From assembly GCA_964023275.1 (NCBI GenBank), contig OZ029915.1:14018712-14082711 (forward strand): a stretch of DNA of 64,000 bases, written 5' to 3'. Under the pieces are notes generated by a model. The model saw only the letters and a list, made by a program, of their open reading frames with translations. It did not search any database and was not told the origin of the DNA. This DNA is from Norana najaformis. Its lineage: Eukaryota; Annelida; Clitellata; Crassiclitellata; Hormogastridae. The first letter of the stretch is position 1; every line of letters starts with the position of its first letter. Below, one piece after another: positions 24,146-35,012 of the stretch. The position numbers were made by a program, and so were the translations under genes.

Positions 24146-26083
24146 TTTCCTCCTTCTTTCACCTACTCCAAGACGGTATACATGAGTCTGGGGCTGGACG
24201 CTGCCAAGTGGAGACCTGTCTACCCTTTATCGATGGACTGTTCCGGATTGGCGATCACGCTTTGATCACATTCGACCAAACACCGTCAGAAACACGGAAC
24301 CGATAACTCCCAAAGGCACACCTGGTCTCAACAGAAGCCCGAACATACAAGAATTATCGAGCAAATTACGCGTCTGAAGTTTGAATATATCACAATGACA
24401 AGATAGGCAGAAGAACGGCCAACTGCAGAACTCGCCATCTTTTCTTTTAAGATAGAATTGTAATATTTCTTAAACTAATTTGGCACTAGGAAAATTCCTC
24501 TGCCAAATAGGCGCGTGTACTGTGTATTTTTGTGTAAAAAAAATTTCCTGATATGCGTAATGTGCCATGAATATAGCATGTCATTAACAGCAAACAATTA
24601 AAACAAATTTAGATAGTTTCTAAAATGCTAGGCATTTACAGATATCTACTGTACACGAACACAGACCACCAACTTGAACAGCGACTTTACCTGATTTGAT
24701 ATAGCGCCGGCTTTTAAGCTGGTCTTCTGTGCCGCTTCTGAGAAATTTCGGATATTTACATTACATTGCATTTGCATATAGGGCAGTGACTCAGCATCAT
24801 AGGCCTACACTTTGTCTTTACGGCATCCCATCATCCCATGCGCATAGCGACAGTAGCCCAGCATGCATGGTTTGCACGGGACCCATGAGTGGCTAATCGG
24901 GTCCTGCAGAGACAACCCGAAGACTATGCACAGACGTAGAGAAGACAGACTGAGAGAAGTGAGGGAAGCTTTATTACTAATTGTTAAGTCCATAGCTAAG
25001 CCAGTCTATAAAGCGCAAATGAGTCGTAAGCGTACTTAAATAATGAAGGTTTCTACAGTACCCTTGCACATCGAAACTGGAGTTTTTGGTGCACGTGAGA
25101 CATGATATAAAGAACTTTGGCATGCCCCAAGTAGGTTTCCGACCGGTCTTGACCCTCTGGCTTCGACCTGTGCCCAAACCCATAGAAATGTCCAATAACA
25201 ATCTGCTATAGACTTCTGCCTATAGCAATTATATATAGCTATAATTGCTTGCTGACTTTTACTTAGGCCTACATTCATTAGGCCTGCGTTCAGTGTGTTT
25301 GCTAATTGGTTGTCCTATGGAACCACGAAGCGTATGCCTTGATGCTTAGACAAACTTTCATGAAAACGTTGATTGTATACCAGAATCGGCTCACAATTTA
25401 TTTGAAATCCGATCAATTCGACCAATGATGTTGGCCAACCGCAGTTTTACCCCTATTTTTCAACCCATCGCCAACGTCAGAGACTCTTTAACCAATTTTT
25501 GGGTTAAAAAGTGGGCTTTTTGAACAATGGCTCAACTCATTGGGGCATTATTCGAACTCAAGCCGACACATTAGCCTGTCGACCACCGTGTCACCTATGT
25601 TGTCCGTGTCTTTGTACGTATCGGCCCAACTATCTATCCAATGTATCTACATCATAATTACCGAAGTTAATATAATATATGCGTTTGAAGTACAATTCTT
25701 AGTCCTTCGGCACACTTACTTAGAAAAAACAGAATTCAGTTTACATACAAGTGTCATTACTAAGGAGAAGTACACTCTCCATTACGTCATTATACCATTC
25801 GACATATGGCTAACATCGGGTTAAAGGTCGTGGTTTTGTGACATCGGATAGCCGTTATTCCAACGGTGAAGAGCTGACTGGGTATCGCAGCAAAAACTTA
25901 AGCGCCAATGCACGTAAAGCGTTACTGCTGCGGAGATGAATAGTAGGGATAGTAGGTTTAAACAGTTTTGGCGATGATTTTTTTGCTGTATTGCATGCAT
26001 TGGTCATACAGCTTTGCAATTAACACTTAAACACTGACGTCTTGGTATTTGTTATTGGCGCGCAATGAATGTTGCTGATGCAG
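24146..26083. other. end of Wnt7 intron 1, nothing recognised
   Basis: No array or retroelement motif identified. A short perfect inverted repeat (agcaattata / tataattgct) lies near 25225. The acceptor gttgctgatgcag ends the intron at 26083. Confidence 0.45.
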
Positions 26084-26358
26084 GTAGCCGTGAGGCAGGG
26101 TCTTTCTATGCATTTCGATCGGCTGGAATCGCCTATACGGTGACGCAGGCCTGTAGCCTGGGCAACCTGATTGGTTGCGGATGCGACAAGAGCAAGATGG
26201 AAGGACGGACGAATTCTGATGGAGGCTGGAAATGGGGAGGATGCAGCGCCGACATCAACTATGGTCTTCGATTCTCCAGAATCTTCTGCGACTCGAGAGA
26301 AATCGAAGAGGACGATCGATCGCTTATGAACTTACACAATAACCGCGCAGGAAGAAAG
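26084..26358 (+). CDS. Wnt7: Wnt7 ligand, middle exon
   Basis: Enters in phase 1: the G at the end of the previous exon plus GT gives the first codon, then SREAGSFYAFRSAGIAY. It carries the core Wnt segment with ACSLGNL, CGCDKSK, the invariant GWKWGGCSADI and LMNLHNN, ending at AAAG|GTTAAA in phase 0. Residues 88-179 if the start is 6058. Wnt7 proteins normally read F-V-D-A-R-E after the GFxxxF helix; here it is F-C-D-S-R-E, adding a cysteine (C156) to the 24 conserved ones. Confidence 0.95.
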
Positions 26359-26639
26359 GTTAAAACGACTGCATCTATTTAATTATGATCACTCATTCAT
26401 CTGTTCTATTCTGATAACACAGATACGGACTACCTAGTCGACCTACCTCAGTGTTACTTTAAAAAATATTTAAAAATATGATCACAACGCTCACGGATAT
26501 AAACTGGACATTGTGACCGACAGGCAGCTGGGGAATTTTCTGCGATTAATTACCAGAAAGTCTGTAAGCCACAGTCTTTAGATGCTTCATTAATTTAGGA
26601 ACGAATATGTGTATAGACCAATAGCATTCTCTCGTGGCG

Positions 26640-27115
26640 AAGAAAGCTCTTCCCAGTGTTATGTTCTTCAACAAATGCATTAGATCGCCTTCGTGAACTT
26701 CACTGGCCTCCAGTTGAGTGGCGTATTAAGTTCAAAATTGCATGCTTGACCTTTAAGGCTCAGAACACTGGCCTTCCATCAAATTTTAATACTTTGCTGA
26801 CTCCATATCGCCCATCCAGATTCTTGCGTTCTTCTGATTCTGGTTTGTTGCAAGAATCTAGGTTCAGGACAATTGTAGGATCACGTGCCTTTAACTGTTG
26901 TGCTCCTCGCATTTGGAATCGTCTACCACAAAAGGCCTAGCTTGCAAACTCGCTATCATCTTTTAAATCACTTGTTAAGACTCACTACTTCATCCTGGCT
27001 TTTGCGTGACTCCATGTTGGCCCCTAGCGAATATACATCCGCGCCTCAGATTCAGGTTTACTGACATTGCGCGCTTACAAGTGCTTTAAATAAAAATAAA
27101 TAAATAAAAATAATT
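26640..27115 (+). mobile_element. CR1/L2-like LINE 3' end
   Basis: An open frame (26656-26940) reads DRLRELHWPPVEWRIKFKIA, LTFKAQNTGLPSNF, YRPSRFLRSSDSGLL and GSRAFNCCAPRIWNRLPQKA, the C-terminal end of the reverse transcriptase. An AAATAAATAAATAAA tail follows. It begins about 280 bases downstream of the middle Wnt7 exon, same strand. The tail resembles that of the SINE at 112-312. Confidence 0.8.
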
Positions 27116-28039
27116 AACGTCGACAAGAATTAATCATAGGAATTGGGGTTTTATTCAACCGAAAGCCCTGAACCGACTGACTTGAAATACGATATAGGGC
27201 GTGATTACGTTCTACAGCTCTCTACCCTTTGTTAGCGATAGAATTAGAGCGGCGTCCCATGCACCGACACCCAATAGGCCCTATGTAGGCCTAGCTAGGC
27301 CTATACACAATCTGTTCCCTTTTGACCTTTCTATTTCTAGAAACAGCGTATATCTCACACAAACTGTCTCGCAAAATAGCCCATTTGACCAGGAGAAGAT
27401 TCAAAATTGATAAATTTGTCCTTTTGGCAAACAATTTAATGGTTAACGCAAGACATTTCCTTATTGGCAAATTATGGATTTTAACAAATCTACCTTTACC
27501 CATGCAGAAACACGTGATAATTAGACAATGTTTTAAAATTTGAATATAATTGACAGTTCTAAAGGGAAAAGCATGCATATAAACTTTTATCTTTAATTCT
27601 ACGTATCTGTTCAAGCAGACTCACTCTTTATTAGCTAAAAAACTGTGGTCATGGTCACCAGAAATGAGGATCATTAGCAAAAATTAAGGGAAAAACGACA
27701 AAACGTAGGCCTAGGCCTACACTGAAGTTAAGACGAAAATGAGAGAATTATTTAACTATCAAAACACGAAGTCAACGCATATTTGGTTTATTTATTCTAT
27801 AACCCTATGATAGGGAACGCAACGCTATAACAGCGATATTTCTATTTTACAATACCTAAAATATATGCAGTTTATGATATTATTCATAAAACGGAAAAGT
27901 CACTTCTAAATTTAATGCACATTCAAAATGAGTACCAATTTTTTTGTTTCACATGTCAAATTGTAGGAAAGAATTGGGGCTCATATAAGCACGGCCTTGA
28001 TGTACGCATTCGGATGCACCAGGTTTTCATTTGTATGTG
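27116..28039. other. intron sequence, rich in TAGGCCTA
   Basis: No element named. Several TAGGCCTA or TAGGCCCTA copies lie at 27275-27305 and 27700-27725. Confidence 0.45.
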
Positions 28040-28725
28040 AACGCAATTTTGCGCTGTCTAGTCAGTAAGTTTTAAGCGAACATCTGTATGGGAAATTTTC
28101 TTGAGTCATCGGGTGATTGATTTGTTTTTGATGTGCGGATCACGTGCTGGCTGACACGTATCGAATACGTCATTGGAGTGGTGTGATTGGCTGGTGGCAC
28201 CATGCGGGGAGGCGGGCTTACGTTAGCAGTGATTCTGACCGACGCACATTAATTTTGATCACGTGGGCGATCGCGCGGGGAAATGCCAAGGCTACTTTGT
28301 GATGAATCGCCGTATCTGGGAAAATCCACGATTGCGTAATATCTGGAGGCCGGTCTAAATCAGTTTGTACTGGTCTGCTGCCATGGCAGGAAATGGCCTA
28401 CATAAGCGGACGCTTATGCATTGTTGAGAGAGCGAGATGACAGCGCAAAGATTTGTAGCGCTGGTCTATAGTGTGCTAAGCTTAAATTTAGAGTTACGAA
28501 TGTCGATGATAGATTAGTGCGTTTGGAAACTCATTCAAGTTTATGTAATTATTTTTTATTTCATTATTTTTTAATTTAATTATTATTACGAATACCAAAG
28601 ACTGTGGGTCTTTACTCAGGTTAACAACAGCTATGAATCGGGCAAGTTGACTGTTCAAAGCCCGAAGTTGACAACTTCGAAAGATCGTCGACAATGCGTG
28701 AACGTAATTTTTGCTCCGAGTCAGC
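28040..28725. repeat. dispersed repeat, copy 1 of a tandem pair
   Basis: Starts near gtcagtaagttttaagcg and runs through ttgagtcatcgggt, tactttgtgatgaatcgcc, ggtctaaatcagtttg and attacgaataccaaagac to gttgacaacttcgaaagatc. The same order of landmarks recurs at 28726-29790 and 36360-36965. No coding capacity or terminal repeat was recognised. Contains CACGTG motifs. Confidence 0.6.
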
Positions 28726-29790
28726 AAGTTTTAAGAGTGCATTTGTATTGAAATTTCTCGTGACCTAACATCCATGAGTCATCGGGTTGTTGACTTGTGA
28801 TGGCTGGGCATTTGCGCGCATTGATTGACGTCAGCGGTGACTAATATTCCTGTCTGAACTTGTCAGACAAGTTAATTATATATTAAGCGCATATTAAGCG
28901 ATCACAAATGTGGTAGAATGTAGACCGTACCCGAGAATACCCTCACAAAGGCGAAAAAGTTACTTTGTGAGAAACGCGCTCAGAAGACAAGTAGGCCCTA
29001 TATGTGGGTCAAATGAGTTCTTTGCATATTTGTATTCCTTGTTATCAAACTCCAACTGCTTATGTGGAGTTTCACAGTCTAAGTATTTTGATTTAAAATT
29101 TGTCTGATGCTCTGCAGAAAACACTTAGGCCCTACTTTAACATATCCCTTGGTGCATTAATTTTGAAGTCGCCTTAACCAGTTTTTAAAATCAAAATTTA
29201 ATTGATGGCAGCTTCAGAGAGGTATGAATACGCTCCAGTTTACTCATAAATATTCACAACCTCTAGGAACAGCGACTTAAGGTGGGTCATAGTTATGTTA
29301 AACTTTAACTCGGGGTTAATATATTACTATTTATGATGGAGACATGTGGCTTTCGCCTATTCAGCACTTCTAGCTCAATTCAGTGCAGTATCAAACTCTC
29401 AGTTTTGATTTTTCCGACTTTGTGAGGGTTTTCTCAGGTTAAGTTACAAATGCATTGAAAGGCCAGCGTGAAAAGACTTGTAGAGATCGTTTGTCGTGGA
29501 CTCAGTTGACTGAGTTACGAGTGTCGTTGATTATTGGCGATGAAAGCGAATTATAGATTCGTGCGAGTAGAACTTTTATGTTGGCGACTGAACTGTTTGG
29601 ATTCAAATATAGCCTACTACAATATAAAATGGAAAGACTGTTTCTTTTCTCGAGTTAAAGCTACGCTACGAATCGGTTGGGTCAACAGTTCAAAACTCAG
29701 TCCATTGACAACTTCGAAAGGTCGCCGACACTGTGGCAATGTCTTTTGTGTTGGCCTAACTCTTTCCGGCATTAATCAGCTCAGTCCGTC
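28726..29790. repeat. dispersed repeat, copy 2 of a tandem pair
   Basis: Restarts with cagcaagttttaagagtgc and atgagtcatcgggttgttga, then ttactttgtgagaaacgcg, and ends with attgacaacttcgaaaggtc near 29722. It has about 400 extra bases compared with copy 1. Confidence 0.5.
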
Positions 29791-29869
29791 TTAAATGCTG
29801 CGGCTCAACTGATCGGCGGTATATCTATGTTGGGCCTAAGTCTTATATCCAGTTTCACAATGGAAGAAC

Positions 29870-30262
29870 TTCACTGATCACCGATCCACGAACACAATGA
29901 TTTTAAGGACTTCATGTTTACGCGTAAATGTCTTGCAAGTTTTGCTCCCTATTATCTCAAATATCTATGCATCTCTAGCTCATCCATTCCTGGCCGCAGA
30001 TAGCTTCGCTTTGCTGCGCAAGGTGATTTGGTTGCCGCGCCAGCTCAAACTTCCACGGTCCAGCATAGAAGCGTAGCTGTGGTCGGTCCATCTTTCTGGA
30101 ATAATTTGTCTAGCAACCTGCGACATGAGCTTCTTGGCCTTTCTTTGTCTCTTTTCCGTAAGCGCTTGAAAACTATTGTATTTGATCGTTTTTTGTGTGG
30201 TGGGGCTGGAACGCCGCTGATGAGACTCTTTAGTTTGCGCTAGGCCTATATAAATTTGCGAT
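29870..30262 (+). mobile_element. LINE 3' end, same family as 30792-34151
   Basis: SFAPYYLKYLCISSSS then TSTVQHRSVAVVGPSFWNNL and SLFRKRLKTIVFDRF: the C-terminal end of the reverse transcriptase, similar to TSTMQHRAFSVAGPTLWW in the large LINE. It keeps the true family 3' end (gcgctaggcctatataaatt plus gattacaaatg), which the large LINE lacks. Confidence 0.75.
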
Positions 30263-30362
30263 TACAAATGTAACCGGTTGACTTGACATTTGGTATGTGT
30301 AAGCATGTACAGGTTTATCTTTCGCGACCAAATACCCAGATCTTGTTCAATTTTCGCACACG

Positions 30363-30739
30363 TGTTTCATTTAGCAGAATATTAAATTTGGTGTTTCATT
30401 TAGCAGAATTTTAAATTTGGTGTTTCATTTAGCAGAATCTTAAATTTGGTGTTTCATTTAGCAGAATCTTAAATTTGGTGTTTCATTTAGCAGAATCTTA
30501 AATTTGGTGTTTCATTTAGCAGAATCTTAAATTTGGTGTTTCATTTAGCAGAATCTTAAATTTGGTGTTTCATTTAGCAGAATCTTAAATTTGGTGTTTC
30601 ATTTAGCAGAATCTTAAATTTGGTGTTTCATTTAGCAGAATCTTAAATTTGATGTTTCATTTAGCAGAATCTTAAATTTGGTGTTTCATTCAGCAGAATC
30701 TTAAATTTGGTGTTTCATTTAGCAGAATCTTAAATTTGG
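30363..30739 (+). repeat. 29-bp minisatellite, 13 units
   Basis: Thirteen head-to-tail units of 29 bp (tgtttcatttagcagaat plus cttaaatttgg), nearly identical, ending 24 bases before the LINE target-site duplication. No spacers, so not a CRISPR array. Confidence 0.95.
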
Positions 30740-30763
30740 TAGAGATCGGGATGTGGCCATCAT

Positions 30764-30791
30764 GTGGGTGGCAGCAAAACACGTGCTAAAA
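30764..30791 (+). repeat. left 28-bp target-site duplication
   Basis: Identical at all 28 positions to 34152-34179 (begins gtgggtggcagc, ends cgtgctaaaa). Marks the insertion point of the LINE between them. Confidence 0.9.
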
Positions 30792-30799
30792 TGACTAGC

Positions 30800-30809
30800 A
30801 AGATGGCGC
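30800..30809 (+). promoter_or_regulatory. YY1-like site at the LINE 5' end
   Basis: AAGATGGCGC begins nine bases into the element. It matches the YY1 core AAGATGGC, which in mammalian L1 lies at nearly the same distance from the transcript start and sets the start site. Function here is inferred by analogy. Confidence 0.4.
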
Positions 30810-30931
30810 TTTGGGCGTGTGAACTCCGAATCATCTCGGCGTCTTGTTTTCTTATTTTTTACTATCTATATCTAGTTTTAGTTCAACTTCTTAGTTAAAC
30901 TTTCGTCGGAAACTGGATTTAATCTTCGCTG

Positions 30932-32312
30932 TTGTGTTTATCTACGAGTTTCATCATAGTTACGGGGCTGCTTGCCCTACGATTCGTTTACTTCTACATG
31001 GATACGTCCCCTTGTTCGTATTCGCGTGACCTAATTTTGGCTTTGCGCTCGCAAGCCTTACGCGTCCCGCGTTCTACACGAAAGTTATTGTTCTTCTACC
31101 ATCTGTGGAGTCGCTCGTCTACTACTCGCCGTCCTCATCGTCTTCGTACGGCCTTGCCCGAACGGGCTTCTCCTCGTTCGCTATCAGTGTTAGGGGACGT
31201 GTGTCTGCCATTGCAGACTCAGGCCGACTTGTGTTCGTTGGCTCCCACTGATGTCGCACCGGTCTGTATTCTGCCTGATCTCGCTGACGCCAGCTCACTT
31301 GGTCCATTCCAGACTTCGACTGGTTTGCTGCCGCCACGTTCTTCACCTGCTTCGTGTGACCTTCGTCCTCCGTCCGGTACCTGTCCATCGCGTGATGGAG
31401 TTCGTCTAGCTACATGGAATGCTCGGTCCATACGAGACAAGTACCTCGCTGTTGCTGACATAATCTCATTCGAAGAAATCGATCTATTCATTGTCACTGA
31501 ATCGTGGCACCGCTCCTCACAGGACACAGCTGTTCGTCGCTCAGTGCCCCATGGGTATTCAATTCTCGACTGCCCTCGACTCGCTACCTCGTCGGAAGCG
31601 ATTCGGGGTGGTGGTCTTATCCTGTACCACAGAGACGGTTTACGAACGCGACGGATTCCTCTGTCCTCATCTCCTACCACATTTGAGGTTCTTGCGGCCT
31701 CTGTCTCCTCCCTCTATGGCCCTCTTACTGTTTTGGCCATCTACCGCCCTGGTTCATCGTCACCATCATCGCTCTTCTTCAGCGAGTTTTCCACCCTCAT
31801 GGAACAGTTCGCTCTCTACAACACCCAACTGGTGCTTGCCGGAGACCTCAATCTACATCTGGAAAATTCTTCTGAACCTGCCACTCTCCAGTTTCAGGCC
31901 ATCCTTGATCAGTTTGGCCTCGCACAGCATGTGACATCGTCGACACATCGTGGTGGTGGCTGGCTTGATATCATTCTGACAAGAGATGATTGTATTGTAA
32001 CTGATCTTCGAGTTCATCCACCTACTCTCTCCGATCATGGTCGGGTAGTCGTCAATATTCCGTTCCTCTATGAGGTGCCGCTCTGTACTGCCCGGCGGGT
32101 CCGCCGGTGGCGCGACTTAGATTATGATGCCTTCCGTGCTGCTTTGCTCGAAATACCTGCCATCGCTAACCCTTCGACTGTGGCCGAGCTACCGGTGAGT
32201 GATTTGTTTGCTGAGTATGATATGGCCATGAAAGACCTTATTGATCGTTTTCTTCCTCTTCGCACCGTTACCATCCGCAGCTCCTCCCTGTCTCCGTGGT
32301 TCGACGCTGAGT
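30932..32312 (+). pseudogene. LINE ORF, N-terminal region and endonuclease
   Basis: Frame with a proline/serine/arginine-rich leader, then an apurinic-type endonuclease: RLATWNARSIRDKY near residue 155, IDLFIVTESWH, RGGGLILYHRDG, VLAIYRPGSSSPSS, LVLAGDLNLHLENS, the HRGGGWLDIILTRDD block and TLSDHGRVVVNI, where SDH carries the catalytic Asp-His. All core motifs are present, so this half looks intact. A frameshift near 32312 breaks the link to the reverse transcriptase (SPWFDAECR is followed by RRGARRLERIYKRSG in another frame). Confidence 0.85.
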
Positions 32313-34151
32313 GCCGCTCCCTTCCGTCGCGGTGCTCGGCGCCTCGAAAGAATCTACAAGCGTTCCGGACTGCTCTCTGATCGATCGGCCTGGGTGCACC
32401 ACGTCCGAGAGCTACATAGACGCTATAGAGAGAAGGAAAAAGAGTACTGGGAATACAAGATTTCCCACCACACTGGTGATCACAAGCGGCTCTGGTCTAC
32501 TCTTAACGACCTATTGGGTCGTCGACGTTCCTCCGCTGGTGCGGTACTACCGTCCTTCACTGCTGCTGACTTCGTTGAGTTCTGTGCGGCCAAGATTCGC
32601 TCTGGTCGTGAAGCTACTGCTGGGAGTCCTCCGCCTGTCCTGCTACCGACGGATAAGCGGCTCTCGGTCCTTCATCAAGTCTCTTCGGATGAGTTGCGTC
32701 GACTCATCCTTGCCTCTCCACCAAAATCTTGTGAACTAGACTCTCTACCGCCGTTCCTCATTCAGCATTATATCGACGTTCTTCTTCCCTTCCTGACCCT
32801 CCTCTGCAATCGCTCATTGGCAGAGGGTCTTCTACCTCCGTCTCAGAAGAAGTCCATCGTCATTCCGGTTCTCAAGCGTGATGGCCTCGACGTCTCGGAC
32901 ATGTCTAACTTTCGACCAATATCTAATGTTACTTTTTTGTCCAAGGTCATTGAGAAGATTGTATCTAGTCAGTTAGTTACCTATCTCGAAACTAATGATC
33001 TACTACCTGTTTCTCAATCTGGCATTCGTAGATTTCACTCCACTTAGACACTCTTAACTCGACTTCTGTCTGATATATATAGTGCCATAGATCGTTCTCA
33101 AGTTACCTTACTTGCATTATTTGATGTTAGTGCTGCATTTGATTCGGTCGATCATGCTATACTTTTGGCTGGCTATTTCTTTTGGTTTATCTGGCAACTT
33201 TCTCGATTGGTTGGCCTCTTTTCTATCTGAGCGCACGCTCTGTGTGGTTTATGGCCCATCCCGCTCACCTTGGGTTCCTTCCTTGTTTGGATTGCCTCAG
33301 GGGTCAGTTTTGGGTCCCTTGCTTTATATGTTGTTTACTGCTGACCTTGGCTCTTTGCTAGCTGCGTGCTCGGCTTCAAGCCAGTCCTATGCCGACGATG
33401 TGCAGGCCTATGTTCATTGTTCTGCTTCTGATGCCGCAGCTGCTGTTCGAGCTATGTGTCGTGCTTCTGACTCCCTTGTGGCTTGGATGTCTTCAAATCG
33501 ATTGAGATTGAATCCTTCCAAGACTCAATATATTTGGTTGGGCACTAGGCAGCAACTGGCTAAAATCAATCTACCTGTACTACATTTAGAGTTTCCTCAC
33601 ATAACCTTCTCAGTCACTGTTTATGACCTTGGCATTGAGTTGGATCAGGAGCTCTCTTTTAAGGCTCAGGTACATCGTCTTTGTCGTAGTTGCTACTACC
33701 AGCTACGGCAACTTCGTGTTGTCTCACGTTCTCTCTCAGTCACCTCATCTAAGACTCTGGTTCATGCATTTGTCACTAGTCGGTTGGATTACTGCTCTTC
33801 TTTATATGTTGGACTCCCTGATGTACGGCTTTTGTGCCTGGAACGTGTGTTGCGGGCGGCTGCACGGCTTATTGGTGGCAGCTCTAGGTTTGCTCATGTC
33901 TCTGATTTCATGCGAGATGAGTTGCACTGGCTTCCTATGAGTCAGCGCATTCACTATAGGGTCATCGTCTCTGTTTGGAACTCCTTGTTGGGTATTGCCC
34001 CCTCTTACTTGAGGGAGCTTTGCCTACCTGTCCGGTCCAATTTGGGACGTGCTTCTCTTCGCTCCGTTGCTAGTTGTAATCTACTAGTACCTCGCACTCG
34101 CACCTCGACCATGCAGCATCGTGCTTTCTCTGTTGCTGGCCCAACCCTCTG
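32313..34151 (+). pseudogene. LINE ORF, reverse transcriptase, broken
   Basis: ARRLERIYKRSGLLSDRSAW and a linker lead to LPPSQKKSIVIPVLKRDG, MSNFRPISNVTFLSKVIEKI, then an in-frame TAG at 33045 where most relatives have a sense codon, FDVSAAFDSVDHA near 33130, a second frameshift near 33175, GLPQGSVLGPLLYMLFTADL, the catalytic SYADDVQAY near 33390, and SRLDYCSSLYVGL. The last codons read TMQHRAFSVAGPTLW before the duplication. The fingers, palm and YADD motif are all recognisable; the breaks make it inactive as read. Confidence 0.88.
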
Positions 34152-34179
34152 GTGGGTGGCAGCAAAACACGTGCTAAAA
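34152..34179 (+). repeat. right 28-bp target-site duplication
   Basis: Perfect copy of 30764-30791, at the 3' end of the LINE. Confidence 0.9.
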
Positions 34180-34529
34180 CGATAAAATTAAGCTCATAAT
34201 GGGCCTTTACTTTCTAATTTTGTCTATTTAATGAAGGATTTGAAATATGATTATATTTTAAATACTTGTACGCATTTACTATAAAAGTATTAATATGCTA
34301 GTATTTAGAGAGGCAGGCCAACTGAGGGAGGAGGACGATGATGTATGCTTCGATCCGATGAAGGCTATCGGCGGGATTTAGACTGCTGTTAACCCACACA
34401 CACGCGCGCGCGCACGCACACACATCAGACAGATTAATTAAGCTTAGGCCTAATGATTATGCGTAAACTTACATTTGACTGATAGTCGCTGTTCGTTGCT
34501 ATTCATTGATCTGATCAACTGTCTTGCAG
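34180..34529. other. end of Wnt7 intron 2
   Basis: Contains a CA/CG alternating repeat (about 34394-34423), which could form Z-DNA, and the acceptor caactgtcttgcag ending at 34529. Confidence 0.6.
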
Positions 34530-35012
34530 GCGCTGAAGGACAGCGTATCTCCGCAGTGCAAGTGTCACGGTGTATCTGGGTCATGTACAATGAGGACCTG
34601 TTGGATCACACTGCCCAAGTTTCGCGTCGTCGGTGACCGTCTGTTCGGCCGTTACCTGACTGCCCGCCAGGTGGAGCCAATTCGCGGCCAGCGGGCCATG
34701 AAGCCAATCTTCCTGAGGCTGAAGCATTCCAAGAAGCTGCAACGCAAACCGTCCCTTCGCGACATCGTTTACCTCGATAACTCGCCGAGCTACTGCGAGT
34801 ACGACCGACTGGCCGAGTCTCTAGGGACGAAGGGAAGGGCATGCAATCGAACCAGTGGGGGGTCGGACAGTTGCGACTCCATGTGCTGCGGAAGAGGGTA
34901 CAATACACACCAGGACAATCGGACGTGGAAGTGCAACTGTCGATTCCATTGGTGCTGCTCCGTCACGTGCAACCTGTGCAGCGAGAAAGTGGAAGCATTC
35001 ACGTGTAAATGA
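34530..35012 (+). CDS. Wnt7: Wnt7 ligand, last exon with palmitoleoylation site
   Basis: Completes the ligand (residues 180-339, TGA at 35010-35012). CKCHGVSGSC contains the serine (S195) that Porcupine acylates in Wnts. TCWITLPKFR, VYLDNSPSYCE, GTKGRACNRT and MCCGRGYNTHQ follow. The C-terminal cysteine-rich finger CNCRFHWCC...CNLCSEKVEAFTCK is the usual Wnt ending, closest to WNT7 (SERTEVFTCK). CNRTS is a possible N-glycosylation site. The insertion RHVEPIR-to-LRLKHSKK region keeps the Wnt7 length. No frame defect. Confidence 0.97.
   Translation, partial: ALKDSVSPQCKCHGVSGSCTMRTCWITLPKFRVVGDRLFGRYLTARQVEPIRGQRAMKPIFLRLKHSKKLQRKPSLRDIVYLDNSPSYCEYDRLAESLGTKGRACNRTSGGSDSCDSMCCGRGYNTHQDNRTWKCNCRFHWCCSVTCNLCSEKVEAFTCK

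Larger units (their letters stand above)
30792..34151 (+). mobile_element. 3.36-kb CR1/L2-like LINE with perfect 28-bp TSD
   Basis: A single insertion bounded by the duplication at 30764-30791 and 34152-34179, in Wnt7 intron 2, sense, about 380 bases before the last exon. It has a 5' leader of about 140 bases, an endonuclease and a reverse transcriptase. The right end stops at the AGPTLW codons, short of the terminal ORF block and tail that related copies keep (compare 29870-30262), so this copy is truncated at its 3' end. The perfect duplication suggests a recent insertion, yet the ORF has two frameshifts and one stop. Confidence 0.88.

Noticed and set aside
26065-26083. Extension of the middle Wnt7 exon to the ATG at 26065
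   Set aside because: A good acceptor ends at 26083 and the phase then joins exactly with the previous exon.
30363-30739. CRISPR-like array
   Set aside because: Head-to-tail minisatellite with no spacers, in an animal intron.
31122-31934. ORFs of 88-153 codons on both strands inside the LINE
   Set aside because: Out-of-frame shadows of the endonuclease frame.
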